Shown here: positions 1 through 8,912 of the stretch, piece by piece
Layout: every line of letters begins with the position of its first letter
Numbering within the stretch: position 1 is the first letter of the stretch
Assembly: GCF_018130215.1 (NCBI RefSeq)
Contig: NZ_JAFCKQ010000016.1
Span: forward strand, 85,373-149,372
Length of the DNA stretch: 64,000 nucleotides
Reading direction: 5' to 3'
DNA from: Bradyrhizobium jicamae
GTDB taxonomy: Bacteria > Pseudomonadota > Alphaproteobacteria > Rhizobiales > Xanthobacteraceae
Notes under the pieces: model-generated
Database searches by the model: none
Told to the model about the DNA's origin: nothing
Seen by the model: only the letters and a program-made list of their open reading frames with translations
Translations under genes and position numbers: made by a program

Positions 1-260
1 AGGTGACATCCTCGGTGGTACGATTGATACCGCGAGCTGCGCCCGAACCGTGCGATCGCCGCTTGCTCGAGCAGGTCGCGGCCGCAGCTTTCGGCCAGCG
101 CCGCAAGATGCTGCGGCAGAGCCTGAAATCGCTCTCCGTCGATCCCGCGCGGCTCGCCGCCGCTGCCGGCATCGACGCCACGCGGCGCGCCGAAACCGTT
201 CCGGTCTCGGGCTTTGTTGCCATGGCGAGGGAATTGGCCGATATACGGTCCACAAAATAG
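1..260 (+). CDS. rsmA: 16S rRNA dimethyladenosine transferase RsmA (KsgA), C-terminal part only
   Basis: This is the 3' end of an open frame that begins before the window; the reading frame starts at base 3. RsmA methylates two adjacent adenines near the 3' end of 16S rRNA. The visible residues match the C-terminal helical domain of the family, with the stretch AFGQRRKMLRQSLKSL followed by a GIDATRRAETVPVSGFV block. The catalytic Rossmann domain is outside the window. The stop codon lies 19 bases before the start of the next gene. The match is by recall of the family, not by search. Confidence 0.85.
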   Translation, partial: VTSSVVRLIPRAAPEPCDRRLLEQVAAAAFGQRRKMLRQSLKSLSVDPARLAAAAGIDATRRAETVPVSGFVAMARELADIRSTK

Positions 261-279
261 AACATCAGGAGAGAACGTA

Positions 280-1338
280 ATGGCGCGTATGGTTCGCCAA
301 TCCCTCGTCAAGTTCGATGCACCGCTGTGCGAAACCATCATCGACACGCCGAAGCCGGTGGGCCGCGAGGTCCTTGTCCGCATCGAGCGTTGCGGCCTGT
401 GCCACTCCGATCTCCACATCCAGGACGGTTATGCCGATCTCGGCGGCGGCAAAAAGCTCGACACCACCCGCGGCATGACCCTGCCCTTCACGCTCGGCCA
501 TGAGATCGCCGGCGTCGTCGACGAGGTTGGTCCCGACGTGCCGAACCAGCTGATCGGAACGAAGAAGGCGGTATTCCCCTGGATCGGCTGCGGCCAGTGC
601 CGCGACTGTCTCGCCGGCGACGAGAATTTGTGCGTCAAGCAGCGCTTCCTCGGCGTTTCCATCGACGGCGGTTTTGCCACCCACGTGCTGGTGCCCGACG
701 CGAAATACCTGCTCGACTATGATCCGCTGCCGGTGAACCAGGCGGCGACCCTGATGTGCTCCGGCGTCACCGCCTACGGCGCGCTGAAGCGGCTGGTCGA
801 TCGTCCGCGCCAGCGCAATCTCCTGCTGATCGGCCTCGGCGGCGTCGGCATGATGGGCCTGTCGTTCGCGCAGGCCATGTTCAAGCAGCCAATCGCGGTT
901 GCCGATCTCAGCCCCGCTGCGCGCGAGACTGCGCTGAAGAACGGCGCTGCGGTCGCCTACGATCCGGCGGAGCCCGACGTGGCCAAGCGCATGCTGAAGG
1001 AAAGCGACGGCGGCTTCGATGGCGCCGTCGATTTCGCCGGCAACGAGAAGTCGATGGCGTTCGCCGTGTCGACGGTGGCGCGCGGCGGCAAGATCGTGGT
1101 GTCGGGCCTGATGGGCGGCCAGTTCACGCTGCCGATGGTGCAATGGGTCTACAAGCGCATGACCATCGAAGGCTTCATGGTGGGCACGCTCGCCGAGGGC
1201 CAGGAGCTGATGGCGCTCGCGCGCGCCGGCAAGATCAAGCCGACGCCGATGAAGGAAGAGCCGATGGCCGACGTCCAGAAATGGATCGAGGAGTTGCGGG
1301 CCGGCAAAGTCGTGGGACGCGTTGTTCTGAAGAACTAG
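280..1338 (+). CDS. Zinc-dependent alcohol dehydrogenase (MDR superfamily)
   Basis: A 352-residue NAD(P)-dependent medium-chain dehydrogenase. The catalytic zinc site is visible as Cys41 in CGLCHSD, His74-Glu75 in GHE and Cys160 in LMCSG. The structural zinc lobe has Cys104, 107, 110 and 118. A Rossmann GLGGVGMMG motif follows around residue 190. The start is ATG 280 with AGGAGAG about 7 bases upstream; an upstream in-frame codon would give an implausible N-terminus. The substrate cannot be told from the sequence. A periplasmic binding protein follows 46 bases later and may share the transcript, which suggests use of an imported alcohol or aldehyde (inference). Confidence 0.88.
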   Translation: MARMVRQSLVKFDAPLCETIIDTPKPVGREVLVRIERCGLCHSDLHIQDGYADLGGGKKLDTTRGMTLPFTLGHEIAGVVDEVGPDVPNQLIGTKKAVFPWIGCGQCRDCLAGDENLCVKQRFLGVSIDGGFATHVLVPDAKYLLDYDPLPVNQAATLMCSGVTAYGALKRLVDRPRQRNLLLIGLGGVGMMGLSFAQAMFKQPIAVADLSPAARETALKNGAAVAYDPAEPDVAKRMLKESDGGFDGAVDFAGNEKSMAFAVSTVARGGKIVVSGLMGGQFTLPMVQWVYKRMTIEGFMVGTLAEGQELMALARAGKIKPTPMKEEPMADVQKWIEELRAGKVVGRVVLKN

Positions 1339-1384
1339 CAGAAGCGTCTCGCCGGCCTCACCCGAACAAATGGGGAGGACGTGA

Positions 1385-2590
1385 ATGAGGAAACGTTCGA
1401 CGATCCCGGCTTGGGCGGCGCTCGCGTTCGCCCTTGCCACGACGCCGGCCGCCGCGCAGCATTACGGTCCGGGCGCCACCGCGAGCGAGATCAAGATCGG
1501 GACGACCACGCCCTACAGCGGCCCGGCATCGGCCTATTCGGCCGGCGCCATATCGATCACCGCCTATTTCGCGATGATCAACGATCATGGCGGCGTCAAC
1601 GGCCGCAAGATCAACTTCATCAGCCTCGACGACGCCTACAGCCCGCCCAAGACCGTCGAGCAGATCCGTCGCCTGATCGAGAGCGACGAGGTGCTGTTCC
1701 TCGTCAACCCGGTCGGCACCGCGCCCAACATGGCCGTGGTCAAATACATCAACCAGAAGCAGGTGCCGCATCTGTTCGTGGGATCGGGCGCGACCATCTT
1801 CAACGATCCCGAGCACTTTCCGTGGACGATGAGCTGGACGCCGCATTACGCGTCGGAAGGCGAAATCTACGCGAGATACATCCTGTCGACGCAACCGGAC
1901 GCGAAGATCGGCATCCTCGCGCAGAACGATGATCTCGGCCGCGACTACATCATCGGCTTCAAGCGCGGGCTTGGCGACAAGGCGGCAAAGATGATCGTGT
2001 CGCAGCAGGCCTACAACACCAGCGATCCCACCGTGGACTCGCAGATCGTGTCGCTGAAGGCCTCCGGCGCCAACGTGCTGTTCATCGCCGCCGTACCGAA
2101 ATTCGCGGCGCAAGCCATCCGCAAGGCCTACGATATCGACTGGCATCCGCAGGAACTGCTTTCCAGCGTCGGCTCGTCTATCGCGGGCGCGATCCGCCCT
2201 GCCGGCTTCGAGGCGGCCAAGGGCGTGATCTCGGCGGCCTACCAGAAGGACCCGGCCGATCCGCAATGGAAGGACGATCCGGCGATGCAGGCCTGGAACG
2301 TCTGGATGGACAAGTACAACCCCCACGTCGACAAGAGCGACTACTACGCGCCCTACGGCTACAATATCGGCTACGCCGTGGTGCAGATCCTCAAGCAATG
2401 CGGCGATGACCTGACGCGCGAGAACGTCATGAAACAGGCCTCGCATCTCGACATGGAACTGCCGTTGCTGCTGCCCGGCATCCGGCTGCGGACCTCGCCG
2501 ACCGACCTGCGGCCGATCAAGCAGATGCGGCTGGTCCGCTTCAACGGCCAGCGCTACGTGCTGTTCAGCGACGTCATCGAGAGCGATTGA
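1385..2590 (+). CDS. ABC transporter substrate-binding protein, branched-chain amino acid (Liv) type
   Basis: A 401-residue periplasmic binding protein of the type I fold (Peripla_BP_6). It starts at ATG 1385 behind GGGGAGGAC and has a signal peptide ending AAAQ near residue 25. The mature chain opens with the EIKIGTTTPYSGPASAYS strand that is usual for this family. No permease or ATPase gene lies nearby, so it is an orphan. It sits just downstream of a zinc alcohol dehydrogenase, and together they resemble modules for alcohol or aromatic compound uptake (inference). It is clearly different from the two closely related Liv-type binding proteins further right in the window. The ligand is unknown. 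Confidence 0.85.
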   Translation: MRKRSTIPAWAALAFALATTPAAAQHYGPGATASEIKIGTTTPYSGPASAYSAGAISITAYFAMINDHGGVNGRKINFISLDDAYSPPKTVEQIRRLIESDEVLFLVNPVGTAPNMAVVKYINQKQVPHLFVGSGATIFNDPEHFPWTMSWTPHYASEGEIYARYILSTQPDAKIGILAQNDDLGRDYIIGFKRGLGDKAAKMIVSQQAYNTSDPTVDSQIVSLKASGANVLFIAAVPKFAAQAIRKAYDIDWHPQELLSSVGSSIAGAIRPAGFEAAKGVISAAYQKDPADPQWKDDPAMQAWNVWMDKYNPHVDKSDYYAPYGYNIGYAVVQILKQCGDDLTRENVMKQASHLDMELPLLLPGIRLRTSPTDLRPIKQMRLVRFNGQRYVLFSDVIESD

Positions 2591-2601
2591 CCCGCACTCG
2601 G

Positions 2602-2621
2602 AAAGCCGCCGCGGCTTTTTT
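2602..2621 (+). terminator. Rho-independent terminator after the binding protein gene
   Basis: The stem AAAGCCG / CGGCTTT has a CCG loop and runs into a T tract. It lies 12 bases after the stop of the binding protein and before the caspase gene, so it probably separates the two transcripts. Confidence 0.75.
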
Positions 2622-2669
2622 CCTGCCTGCTTCGCTGCTAACCTGCCGTCGAGGCATGAGGTGCGGGGG

Positions 2670-4031
2670 ATGCACGGAACTGCTTACGGCAGAGGCCTGG
2701 CGGTGGCAGCGTTGCTCGCGCTGCTCCACGCGTTCGCAGGTGCCGCCGAGGCGGCGACCGAGAAGCGTGTCGCGCTCGTGATCGGCAATTCCGCCTACCA
2801 GAACGTCACCCGGCTCGACAATCCCCGCAACGATGCCGCCCTGATGGCTGAAACGCTCGCGAGCCTCGGCTTCACACTGGTCGGGGGCCGTGCCCAGATC
2901 GATCTCGACAAGCCGGCCATGGATATCGCAGTCCAGAGCTTCGGCCGGCAGGTCCAGGGCGCCGACGTCGCGCTGTTCTATTACGCTGGCCACGGCGTCC
3001 AGGTATCAGGCTCGAACTATCTGGTGCCGGTCGGCGCCAACGCCACGCGGGAAGCCGACGTCGATTTCCAGATGCTGGATGTCAATCTGGTGCTGAAGCA
3101 GATGCAGGGCTCCGGCACGCGGCTCAACATGGTGATCCTCGATGCATGCCGGAACAACCCGTTTGGCGGACGTGGATTGCGCGCCGCAGACGGAGGTCTT
3201 GCCCAGATGCGTGCCCCGGACGGAACGCTGATCTCCTACGCAACACAGCCCGGCAACGTCGCACTCGACGGCACCGACGGTCACAGTCCCTACACCAAGG
3301 CGCTGGCGTCCACGATCAGGCAGGCAGGCCTCGACATCTTCCAGACCTTCAACCAGGTCGGGCTCGCGGTGAAGCGCGAGACCGGAGGCGCGCAGCAGCC
3401 CTGGGTGTCCTCCTCGCCGATCGACGGCACCTTCTATTTCGTTCCGCCCGCCGCTCCGGCCGCGCCGCAGGTCGCGGTCGCGGCGCAGCCGGAGGCGCAA
3501 CTGCCGGGCACGCTGCGGCCGGACCCCGACCGCGTCCCGATCAAGGATGTGGCCCTGCTCCGCGAACTGAGCGAACGGCTCTACGAGCACAATTTCGATC
3601 CCGAGCCGATCGACAGCAGGAACGGCATGCGTGCCGCGATCAGCAAATTCCAGGAGAAGGTCGCGATGACGCCGACCGGTGAAGCAACCGAGGGCGTGCT
3701 GACGCGGCTGCGCAAGATGGAGGATCTCAGCCCATGGGGCTCGATCGTTTACGGTCCCGATATCGACAAATGGGGCATCTCCTGGAAGCACGCGTCACGA
3801 CGCGCCGCGGTCGACGATGCGCGCGACAAATGCGGCGGCGCCAAATGCACCTTCGAGCTATCCTTCTACGGCTCGCATTGCGGCGCGTTCGCCATATCGA
3901 GCAAGTCGTGGTCGCTGATCGAGCGCGACACGCTCGATCGCGCCAGGGCGGCGGCGCTTGACGAATGCGGCAAGGCCGGGAAATCCTGCCGCATTATCGA
4001 TGCCGTCTGCGCGAACGGCGTCGGACACTGA
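2670..4031 (+). CDS. Secreted caspase-family (peptidase C14) protein with C-terminal DUF4189 domain
   Basis: A 453-residue protein with three parts. Residues 1-29 form a signal peptide. Residues 30-255 form a caspase-like p20 domain that opens with RVALVIGNSAYQNV. It carries the catalytic dyad His108 (FYYAGHGVQ) and Cys160 (ILDACRNNPF), so it should be an active cysteine peptidase. A proline/alanine linker and a helical stretch follow, then a cysteine-rich DUF4189-like domain (about 350-453, starting WGSIVYGPD, six or more Cys that could form disulfides). The start was set at ATG 2670 so that the signal peptide is compact; a GTG at 2661 adds three residues. Bacterial secreted caspase homologues are common in rhizobia, and their substrates are mostly unknown. 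Two secreted proteins follow on the same strand. Confidence 0.85.
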   Translation: MHGTAYGRGLAVAALLALLHAFAGAAEAATEKRVALVIGNSAYQNVTRLDNPRNDAALMAETLASLGFTLVGGRAQIDLDKPAMDIAVQSFGRQVQGADVALFYYAGHGVQVSGSNYLVPVGANATREADVDFQMLDVNLVLKQMQGSGTRLNMVILDACRNNPFGGRGLRAADGGLAQMRAPDGTLISYATQPGNVALDGTDGHSPYTKALASTIRQAGLDIFQTFNQVGLAVKRETGGAQQPWVSSSPIDGTFYFVPPAAPAAPQVAVAAQPEAQLPGTLRPDPDRVPIKDVALLRELSERLYEHNFDPEPIDSRNGMRAAISKFQEKVAMTPTGEATEGVLTRLRKMEDLSPWGSIVYGPDIDKWGISWKHASRRAAVDDARDKCGGAKCTFELSFYGSHCGAFAISSKSWSLIERDTLDRARAAALDECGKAGKSCRIIDAVCANGVGH

Positions 4032-4063
4032 GCTTACCGACGGTGGCATTCGAAAAGCAGAGT

Positions 4064-4573
4064 ATGCAAGACATGTCTCAATCCACGCTGCGGCCTGCCC
4101 TGTTTTCCGCCCTGCTCCTTTCCGTCCTCGGCGCGACGTCGGTGCTCGCGCAGTCCGGCAGCAGCGGCGGCAGCATCGGCAACGATGAGAAATCGCTGTC
4201 CGGCTCGCGCGAGGCACCGCGCGCGGTCGACTCCAGCCGTCCGTCCCGGCACAGCAAGCCGGATACGGAAGAGCCGAGCCACGCCGCGCGCAGGAGCGGC
4301 GGCGGTGGCGGCACCGGTAATTTCGACGGCGCGTGGGCGGTCGTCTCCATCGGCTGCGGCGGCACCGCCACCGGCGCGGTCGTGATCACGAGCGGCAGGA
4401 TTATCGGCGAAAGCCTCACCGGATCCGTCAGCCCCAACGGCGCGGCGCGGTCCGTTTTCCGAGGCAAAGGCTTTACCTCGATCGGTTCGGGTCACCTGTC
4501 CGGCCGCAGCGGCTCGGGAACGTTCCGCCGTTCCGACGGCTGCGGCGGAACCTGGTCCGCCACCAAGCAATAG
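4064..4573 (+). CDS. Secreted protein of unknown function, glycine/serine-rich
   Basis: A 169-residue protein with a signal peptide ending VLAQ near residue 30. A low-complexity linker with a run of glycines follows, then a compact C-terminal domain starting FDGAWAVVSIGCGG. That domain alternates strands and glycine turns and has two cysteines (IGCGG and DGCGG) that may pair. I recall similar FDG-W domains in secreted Bradyrhizobium proteins but no function. The start at ATG 4064 is chosen because it leads directly into the signal peptide; ATG 4073 is an equal alternative. The gene begins 32 bases after the caspase gene and could be co-transcribed with it. Confidence 0.65.
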   Translation: MQDMSQSTLRPALFSALLLSVLGATSVLAQSGSSGGSIGNDEKSLSGSREAPRAVDSSRPSRHSKPDTEEPSHAARRSGGGGGTGNFDGAWAVVSIGCGGTATGAVVITSGRIIGESLTGSVSPNGAARSVFRGKGFTSIGSGHLSGRSGSGTFRRSDGCGGTWSATKQ

Positions 4574-4730
4574 CGGCCGCGCGATCGTTGCCCCCGGCGC
4601 GCCGCAATTGCGGGACGCCGAGGGCCGCAATTAAGCCCTACCCGCTCCGGATTTGCGGCGCATTGCGACCCAACTCTTTACCGACATTGGGACCTGCCAG
4701 CGTTTGCACAAAGAAATACCGGGGACGCGT

Positions 4731-5846
4731 ATGTCAAATCGTTCAGCAATATTTGCCGCGGCACTTGCCGCCGGCATGTTGGGGGCTGCCAATCTCGCCG
4801 CGGCGCAGACCGCCGCCGGGACAGCAGAGAAAACGGCAGACAATTGCCAGCCCGCACCGAAGGGAAGCGCACCGGCAGGAAGCCATTGGTATTTCCATCT
4901 CGACCGCGCGACCCAAAAGAAGTGCTGGTATCTTGGTGAGGCGAAGAACAAGGCGGCCAAAGCCGCAGCCGCGCAGCAACCGGCGGCGCCCGCGCCCGAT
5001 GCGACCGCTGCCGACGACACGTCGCCACAGGCGCAGCCCCAGCCACAGCCACAGCAGACGCAATCCCAGCCACAGCCCCAACTCCAGCCGGCGATGCGCA
5101 AATCGGTCGCCGATGCGCATGCCGAGGTGGTGTCGCCGCCTGCAGCCGCCGCACCGGCGGCGGCTCCCGATGCCAGCCAGGCAGGCAATCCGGCAGCCGA
5201 CGCGAACGCGCCGGCGGATCCAAATGCGCCGTCCTCGTCAGTGACGGCACGCTGGTTCGACGCCTCGAGCATGGGCGCGTCGAACGGCACGCGCCTCGCT
5301 ACCCCAACACCGGCGCCTGCGGCCACGCAAGCCGATGCGACGCAGACGGACGCACCGGCGCCGGCGCCGGCGCCGGCCGCCGCGGCGCAAGCCTCCACAG
5401 ACAGGCCGTCCTCGTCCACGCAGATGCTGCTGATCGTCATGATCGGCGCACTGGCACTGGCGGGTCTGGTCAGTGCCCTCGTCGTGCGGCTGACCCGTAC
5501 GCGCACGAAGGCCTACGAGATCGACAACGAGTGGCACGCGCCGTGGGATTCGCTCAGCCGGGAGCGCGCGCCGCCAGTCGCCCCGAAGCGCGAACGCCCG
5601 ACCAGAGCTTTTCCGGGCAGAGTTGATGCCGGTTCGCGGGAAGAAAACGCGTCAAAACCAAAACCTGGATTGGCGTTCGAATTCCGCCTGAACGGCAACG
5701 GCTCTAGGCTGTCCGAGATGCCGCCACGCCGCGCCGAACCGCCGATGCCGCGCCGCGAGGGCGTGCGTGATTTCGAAAAATCCGAGGAGGACAGCCGGCA
5801 GATCGCCGAGATGCTGCAGCGACTGGCACGCAGCGCTGCGAGCTGA
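4731..5846 (+). CDS. Membrane-anchored Ala/Pro/Gln-rich protein with an in-frame repeat insertion
   Basis: A 371-residue protein of unknown function. It has an N-terminal signal peptide (ending about AAAQ, residue 26). A short conserved-looking segment holds two cysteines and a HWYFHLDR motif. Then comes a long Ala/Pro/Gln-rich linker, one transmembrane helix (about residues 234-255, LLIVMIGALALAGLVSALVV) and a cytoplasmic tail. The tail ends in a helix, EKSEEDSRQIAEMLQRL. Bases 5604-5657 in the tail match an intergenic palindromic repeat that is also present at 24706-24758, and the reading frame passes through it unbroken. The gene ends 2 bases before the convergent gmk gene. Confidence 0.6.
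   Translation: MSNRSAIFAAALAAGMLGAANLAAAQTAAGTAEKTADNCQPAPKGSAPAGSHWYFHLDRATQKKCWYLGEAKNKAAKAAAAQQPAAPAPDATAADDTSPQAQPQPQPQQTQSQPQPQLQPAMRKSVADAHAEVVSPPAAAAPAAAPDASQAGNPAADANAPADPNAPSSSVTARWFDASSMGASNGTRLATPTPAPAATQADATQTDAPAPAPAPAAAAQASTDRPSSSTQMLLIVMIGALALAGLVSALVVRLTRTRTKAYEIDNEWHAPWDSLSRERAPPVAPKRERPTRAFPGRVDAGSREENASKPKPGLAFEFRLNGNGSRLSEMPPRRAEPPMPRREGVRDFEKSEEDSRQIAEMLQRLARSAAS
5604..5657. repeat. Palindromic intergenic repeat, copy lying inside a coding sequence
   Basis: The segment matches the reverse complement of 24706-24758. The right half is the better preserved, with GCCGGTTCGCG and GAAGAAAACGCGTCAAAA in common. The left arm of the palindrome has decayed. Translated in the host frame it gives VDAGSREENASK, exactly the peptide the other copy would give when read antisense. 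I recall this element as abundant between genes in Bradyrhizobium. Confidence 0.75.
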
Positions 5847-5848
5847 GG

Positions 5849-6502
5849 CTACTTCTCGAGCTGGCGCTGCAGGCCGCGCACGAATTCGGTCAGGCCTGTG
5901 CGCCGCTCGCGCTTGAGCCGTTCGGCCTTGAGGATCGACTGCACCTCGGCGAAGGCGTCGTCGACGTTCTGGTTGATGACGATATAGTCGTACTCCGCCC
6001 AATGGCTCAGCTCGTGGGTGGCGCGGTTCATCCGCCCGCGGATGACCTCCTCGGAGTCCTGCGCGCGGGTGTGCAACCGTTTCTCGAGATCCGCTGCAGA
6101 TGGCGGCAGGATGAAGACGCTGACGACGTCGGCGCGCGCCTTCTCGCGCAGTTGCTGGGTGCCTTGCCAGTCAATATCGAACAGCACGTCCTGGCCGGCC
6201 GACAGCGCGGTCTCGACCGCGGCCCGCGGCGTGCCGTAACGATTGTCGAATACGGTGGCCCATTCCAGCAAATCGCCCTGCCTGGCCATCGCCTCGAATG
6301 TCGCCTGGTCGACGAAGAAATAGTCGCGGCCCTCGACCTCACCCGGCCGCATCGGACGTGTGGTGGCCGACACCGACATCTTCAATCCCGGCATGCGGTC
6401 GATCAGCATGCGCGATAGTGTGGTCTTGCCGGCGCCCGAGGGCGAGGACAGGACGAACATCAATCCGCGACGCTCAACGCCATCGTAGCCCTGCGCCGTC
6501 AT
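5849..6502 (-). CDS. gmk: Guanylate kinase
   Basis: A 217-residue enzyme that phosphorylates GMP to GDP with ATP, in the cytoplasm. The P-loop SSPSGAGKTTL is at residues 19-29. The GMP-binding region includes SATTRPMRPGEVEGRDYFFV, and the lid/core has GTPRAAVE and DIDWQGTQQL. Length is normal. A start at Met15 is possible, but the longer form suits the 3-base spacing to yicC, its upstream neighbour. This is the last gene of the fab-mltG-yicC-gmk block. Confidence 0.95.
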   Translation of the reverse strand: MTAQGYDGVERRGLMFVLSSPSGAGKTTLSRMLIDRMPGLKMSVSATTRPMRPGEVEGRDYFFVDQATFEAMARQGDLLEWATVFDNRYGTPRAAVETALSAGQDVLFDIDWQGTQQLREKARADVVSVFILPPSAADLEKRLHTRAQDSEEVIRGRMNRATHELSHWAEYDYIVINQNVDDAFAEVQSILKAERLKRERRTGLTEFVRGLQRQLEK

Positions 6503-6505
6503 CGC

Positions 6506-7393
6506 TCACTCCAGATTCTGGACCTGCTCGCGGAACTGCTCCACCACGTTCTTCATCTCGAGCCCGGTATTGGTCAGCTCGACATCGTTCGACTTCGAGC
6601 AGCAGGTGTTGACCTCACGGTTGAATTCCTGCGCGAGGAAGTCGAGCCGCCGTCCGACCGGGCCGCCCTTGCCGATCATGTCGCGCGCCTGCGCGACATG
6701 CGAAGCGATGCGGTCGAGCTCCTCGCGGATATCGGCCTTGGTGGCGATCAGGATCGCCTCCTGGCTGAGCCGGTCGGCATCGAAGCGATCAGACGTTTCC
6801 AGCAGCGCCGCGATCTGCTCGGCGAGGCGTGCCTTGATCGCCTCGGGCTTGCGGCCGGGCGCGACTTCCGCGCGCCCGGCGAGGCGTTCGATCTCGTCCA
6901 TCCGCTGCATCAGGATCTGCCCGAGCGCCGCACCCTCGCGGCGGCGCATCTCGACGAGGCTGTCGAGCGCCTGCTCGAAAGCCCTGGCCGCAGCAGCCCG
7001 CGCCGCCTTGTCCTCTTCCTCGTCGCTCTCGGGCTCGACCACCTCGATCACGCCCTTGATTCCGAGCAGGCCGTCGATGCTCGGCGCAACAGCGTCGATC
7101 CGCTGTGCGAGCTCGCCTGCGACCTTCACCACGGCTTCCAGCACGTCCTCGTTGATGCGGACCGTCTGCGCCGCATCGGTCCGTTTGACGCTGAGATTGG
7201 CGTAGACCGTACCGCGCGACAGCACCTCGCCGGCGCGCTTCTTGGCGGGGGCCTCGAGCTCGTCCCATCCGGGCGGCAGCCGCAGCCGGAGGTCGAAACC
7301 CTTGGCGTTGACGGATTTGAGCTCCCACTCGAACGTATAGGGGCCGCTCGCGCCATGGCTTCGGGCAAAGCCGGTCATGCTCGATAGCGCCAT
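6506..7393 (-). CDS. yicC: YicC family endoribonuclease
   Basis: A 295-residue protein starting with the typical MTGFARSHG motif (MALSSMTGFARSHG). It has a YicC-like N-terminal domain and a DUF1732 C-terminal domain ending in VKSNDVELTNTGLEMKNVVEQFREQVQNLE-like helices, including the conserved EFNREVNTCCSKSND patch. Family members act in RNA turnover as metal-dependent endoribonucleases. It sits immediately upstream of gmk (3-base gap), an arrangement widely conserved in bacteria. Confidence 0.92.
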   Translation of the reverse strand: MALSSMTGFARSHGASGPYTFEWELKSVNAKGFDLRLRLPPGWDELEAPAKKRAGEVLSRGTVYANLSVKRTDAAQTVRINEDVLEAVVKVAGELAQRIDAVAPSIDGLLGIKGVIEVVEPESDEEEDKAARAAAARAFEQALDSLVEMRRREGAALGQILMQRMDEIERLAGRAEVAPGRKPEAIKARLAEQIAALLETSDRFDADRLSQEAILIATKADIREELDRIASHVAQARDMIGKGGPVGRRLDFLAQEFNREVNTCCSKSNDVELTNTGLEMKNVVEQFREQVQNLE

Positions 7394-7521
7394 CGCGTTG
7401 AACTCTCCAACAAAAAGGTATGAGGCTCGCCTGGAACCTGCGGGACTCGCTCGGAGCCTTCGCGACCTTAGAGCGGATTCCGTGAAAGTGGAATTACATC
7501 CACGTCAGGGCAGAGCCGCGG

Positions 7522-8784
7522 TTAGCGCTGCACTACCGGCGGCGTCGCGGTCTGCTGGGCCGCACCCTGGCGGCCGCGCGGAGGCTTCTTCTGATTGGCC
7601 GGCTTCGGCGGCGTCGCCGCGGTCGGATTGGTGTCGGCGGCAGCGGGCGCCGGGGCCGCGGCCGGCGGCGGCGGATCATCCGCGGGCTCGACGGTATCGT
7701 TCTGGATCTGCTTTTCCATCGTGCGCAGCTTGGCGACGTTCTTGGCGTGCTGGTCGTAGGTCTCGGTAAAGGCGTGACCGCCGGTCCCGTCAGCAACGAA
7801 GAACAGATCACGCGTGCGCGCGGGATTGGCGGTCGCCTCCAGCGAGGCGCGGCCGGGATTGGCGATCGGCCCGGGCGGCAGACCGTCGATCACATAGGTG
7901 TTGTAGGGCGAGGGCTGGTTGATCTCGCTGCGCTTGATCGGACGTCCCAGAGTGCCCTTGCCGCCGACCAGACCGTAGATGATGGTCGGATCGGACTGCA
8001 GCTTCATCTTCTGCCGCAGGCGATTGACGAAGACGGCGGCGACGCGGCTGCGCTCGTCGGCGCGCCCGGTCTCTTTCTCGACAATCGAAGCCAGGGTGAC
8101 GAGCTGGTCCGGCGTTTTCAGCGGCACGTCCTGACTGCGGCGGTCCCAGATCTCGGCAAGCACGCGCTTCTGCGCCTGCTGCATGCGCTGGATCACCTGG
8201 TCGCGCGTGGTGCCGCGCGGGAACTTGTAGGTCTCCGGCAGCAGCGTTCCCTCGCGCGGGATCTCATGCACCGAGCCCGTGAAGATGTCGTTGTCGGAGA
8301 GCCGCGCCACGATCTGCTCGGAGGTCAGGCCCTCCGGAATCGTGATGGCATGCTGCACCACCTTGCCTTCGACGATGGTGGCGATGACGTCGCGCAGGCT
8401 GGCATTCTTCTGGAACGAATACTCGCCGGGCTTGAGGTCGGAGCTGGCCTTCAGCGCGAACACGCTGCCGATGAAGATCCACGGGTTGACGTTGATCACG
8501 CCCTCGCGCGAGAGCACGTCGGCGATGTCGCGCTTGCCGGCGCGGGCCGGGATGTTGACGACCTTGTCTTCCTGGAGCGGCCCCGGCGCCTCCAGCGTCT
8601 GTCGTCCGTAATAATACGCAGTGCCGGCGCCGATCATCGCAATGATCAGGATGGTGATGATGGCGTTGCCGACGATCACGAAGGGATTGCGGGCACGATC
8701 CGAGCGCTTGGGCGGCGGCGGAACCTGTTCCGGCTCCAGCGCGGCACGCGGACTCCTCGGCGAAATGGGCGGCCTCTCACTCAT
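7522..8784 (-). CDS. mltG: Endolytic murein transglycosylase MltG
   Basis: A 420-residue inner-membrane enzyme that cleaves nascent peptidoglycan strands and helps set glycan length. The N-terminus is cytoplasmic and proline-rich, with one membrane helix at about residues 35-56. A LysM-like region and the YceG domain follow. The expected catalytic glutamate is in LASIVEKETGR. The GLPPGPIANPGRASLEA motif typical of the family is also present. The last 60 residues are a disordered Pro/Ala/Thr tail of the kind often seen in rhizobial members. It is downstream of fabF and upstream of yicC on the same strand. Confidence 0.93.
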   Translation of the reverse strand: MSERPPISPRSPRAALEPEQVPPPPKRSDRARNPFVIVGNAIITILIIAMIGAGTAYYYGRQTLEAPGPLQEDKVVNIPARAGKRDIADVLSREGVINVNPWIFIGSVFALKASSDLKPGEYSFQKNASLRDVIATIVEGKVVQHAITIPEGLTSEQIVARLSDNDIFTGSVHEIPREGTLLPETYKFPRGTTRDQVIQRMQQAQKRVLAEIWDRRSQDVPLKTPDQLVTLASIVEKETGRADERSRVAAVFVNRLRQKMKLQSDPTIIYGLVGGKGTLGRPIKRSEINQPSPYNTYVIDGLPPGPIANPGRASLEATANPARTRDLFFVADGTGGHAFTETYDQHAKNVAKLRTMEKQIQNDTVEPADDPPPPAAAPAPAAADTNPTAATPPKPANQKKPPRGRQGAAQQTATPPVVQR

Positions 8785-8912
8785 CGATGCAAACCAAAAT
8801 CCTACCGGTTCAATCGTGGCCGGACAAACCCCTGCCCGGCCAATAGCATACGCCCGCTATTAGGAGTCACCGCGGAATACGGCAAAACGGTGGACTAGTT
8901 CTAAACACCCAA

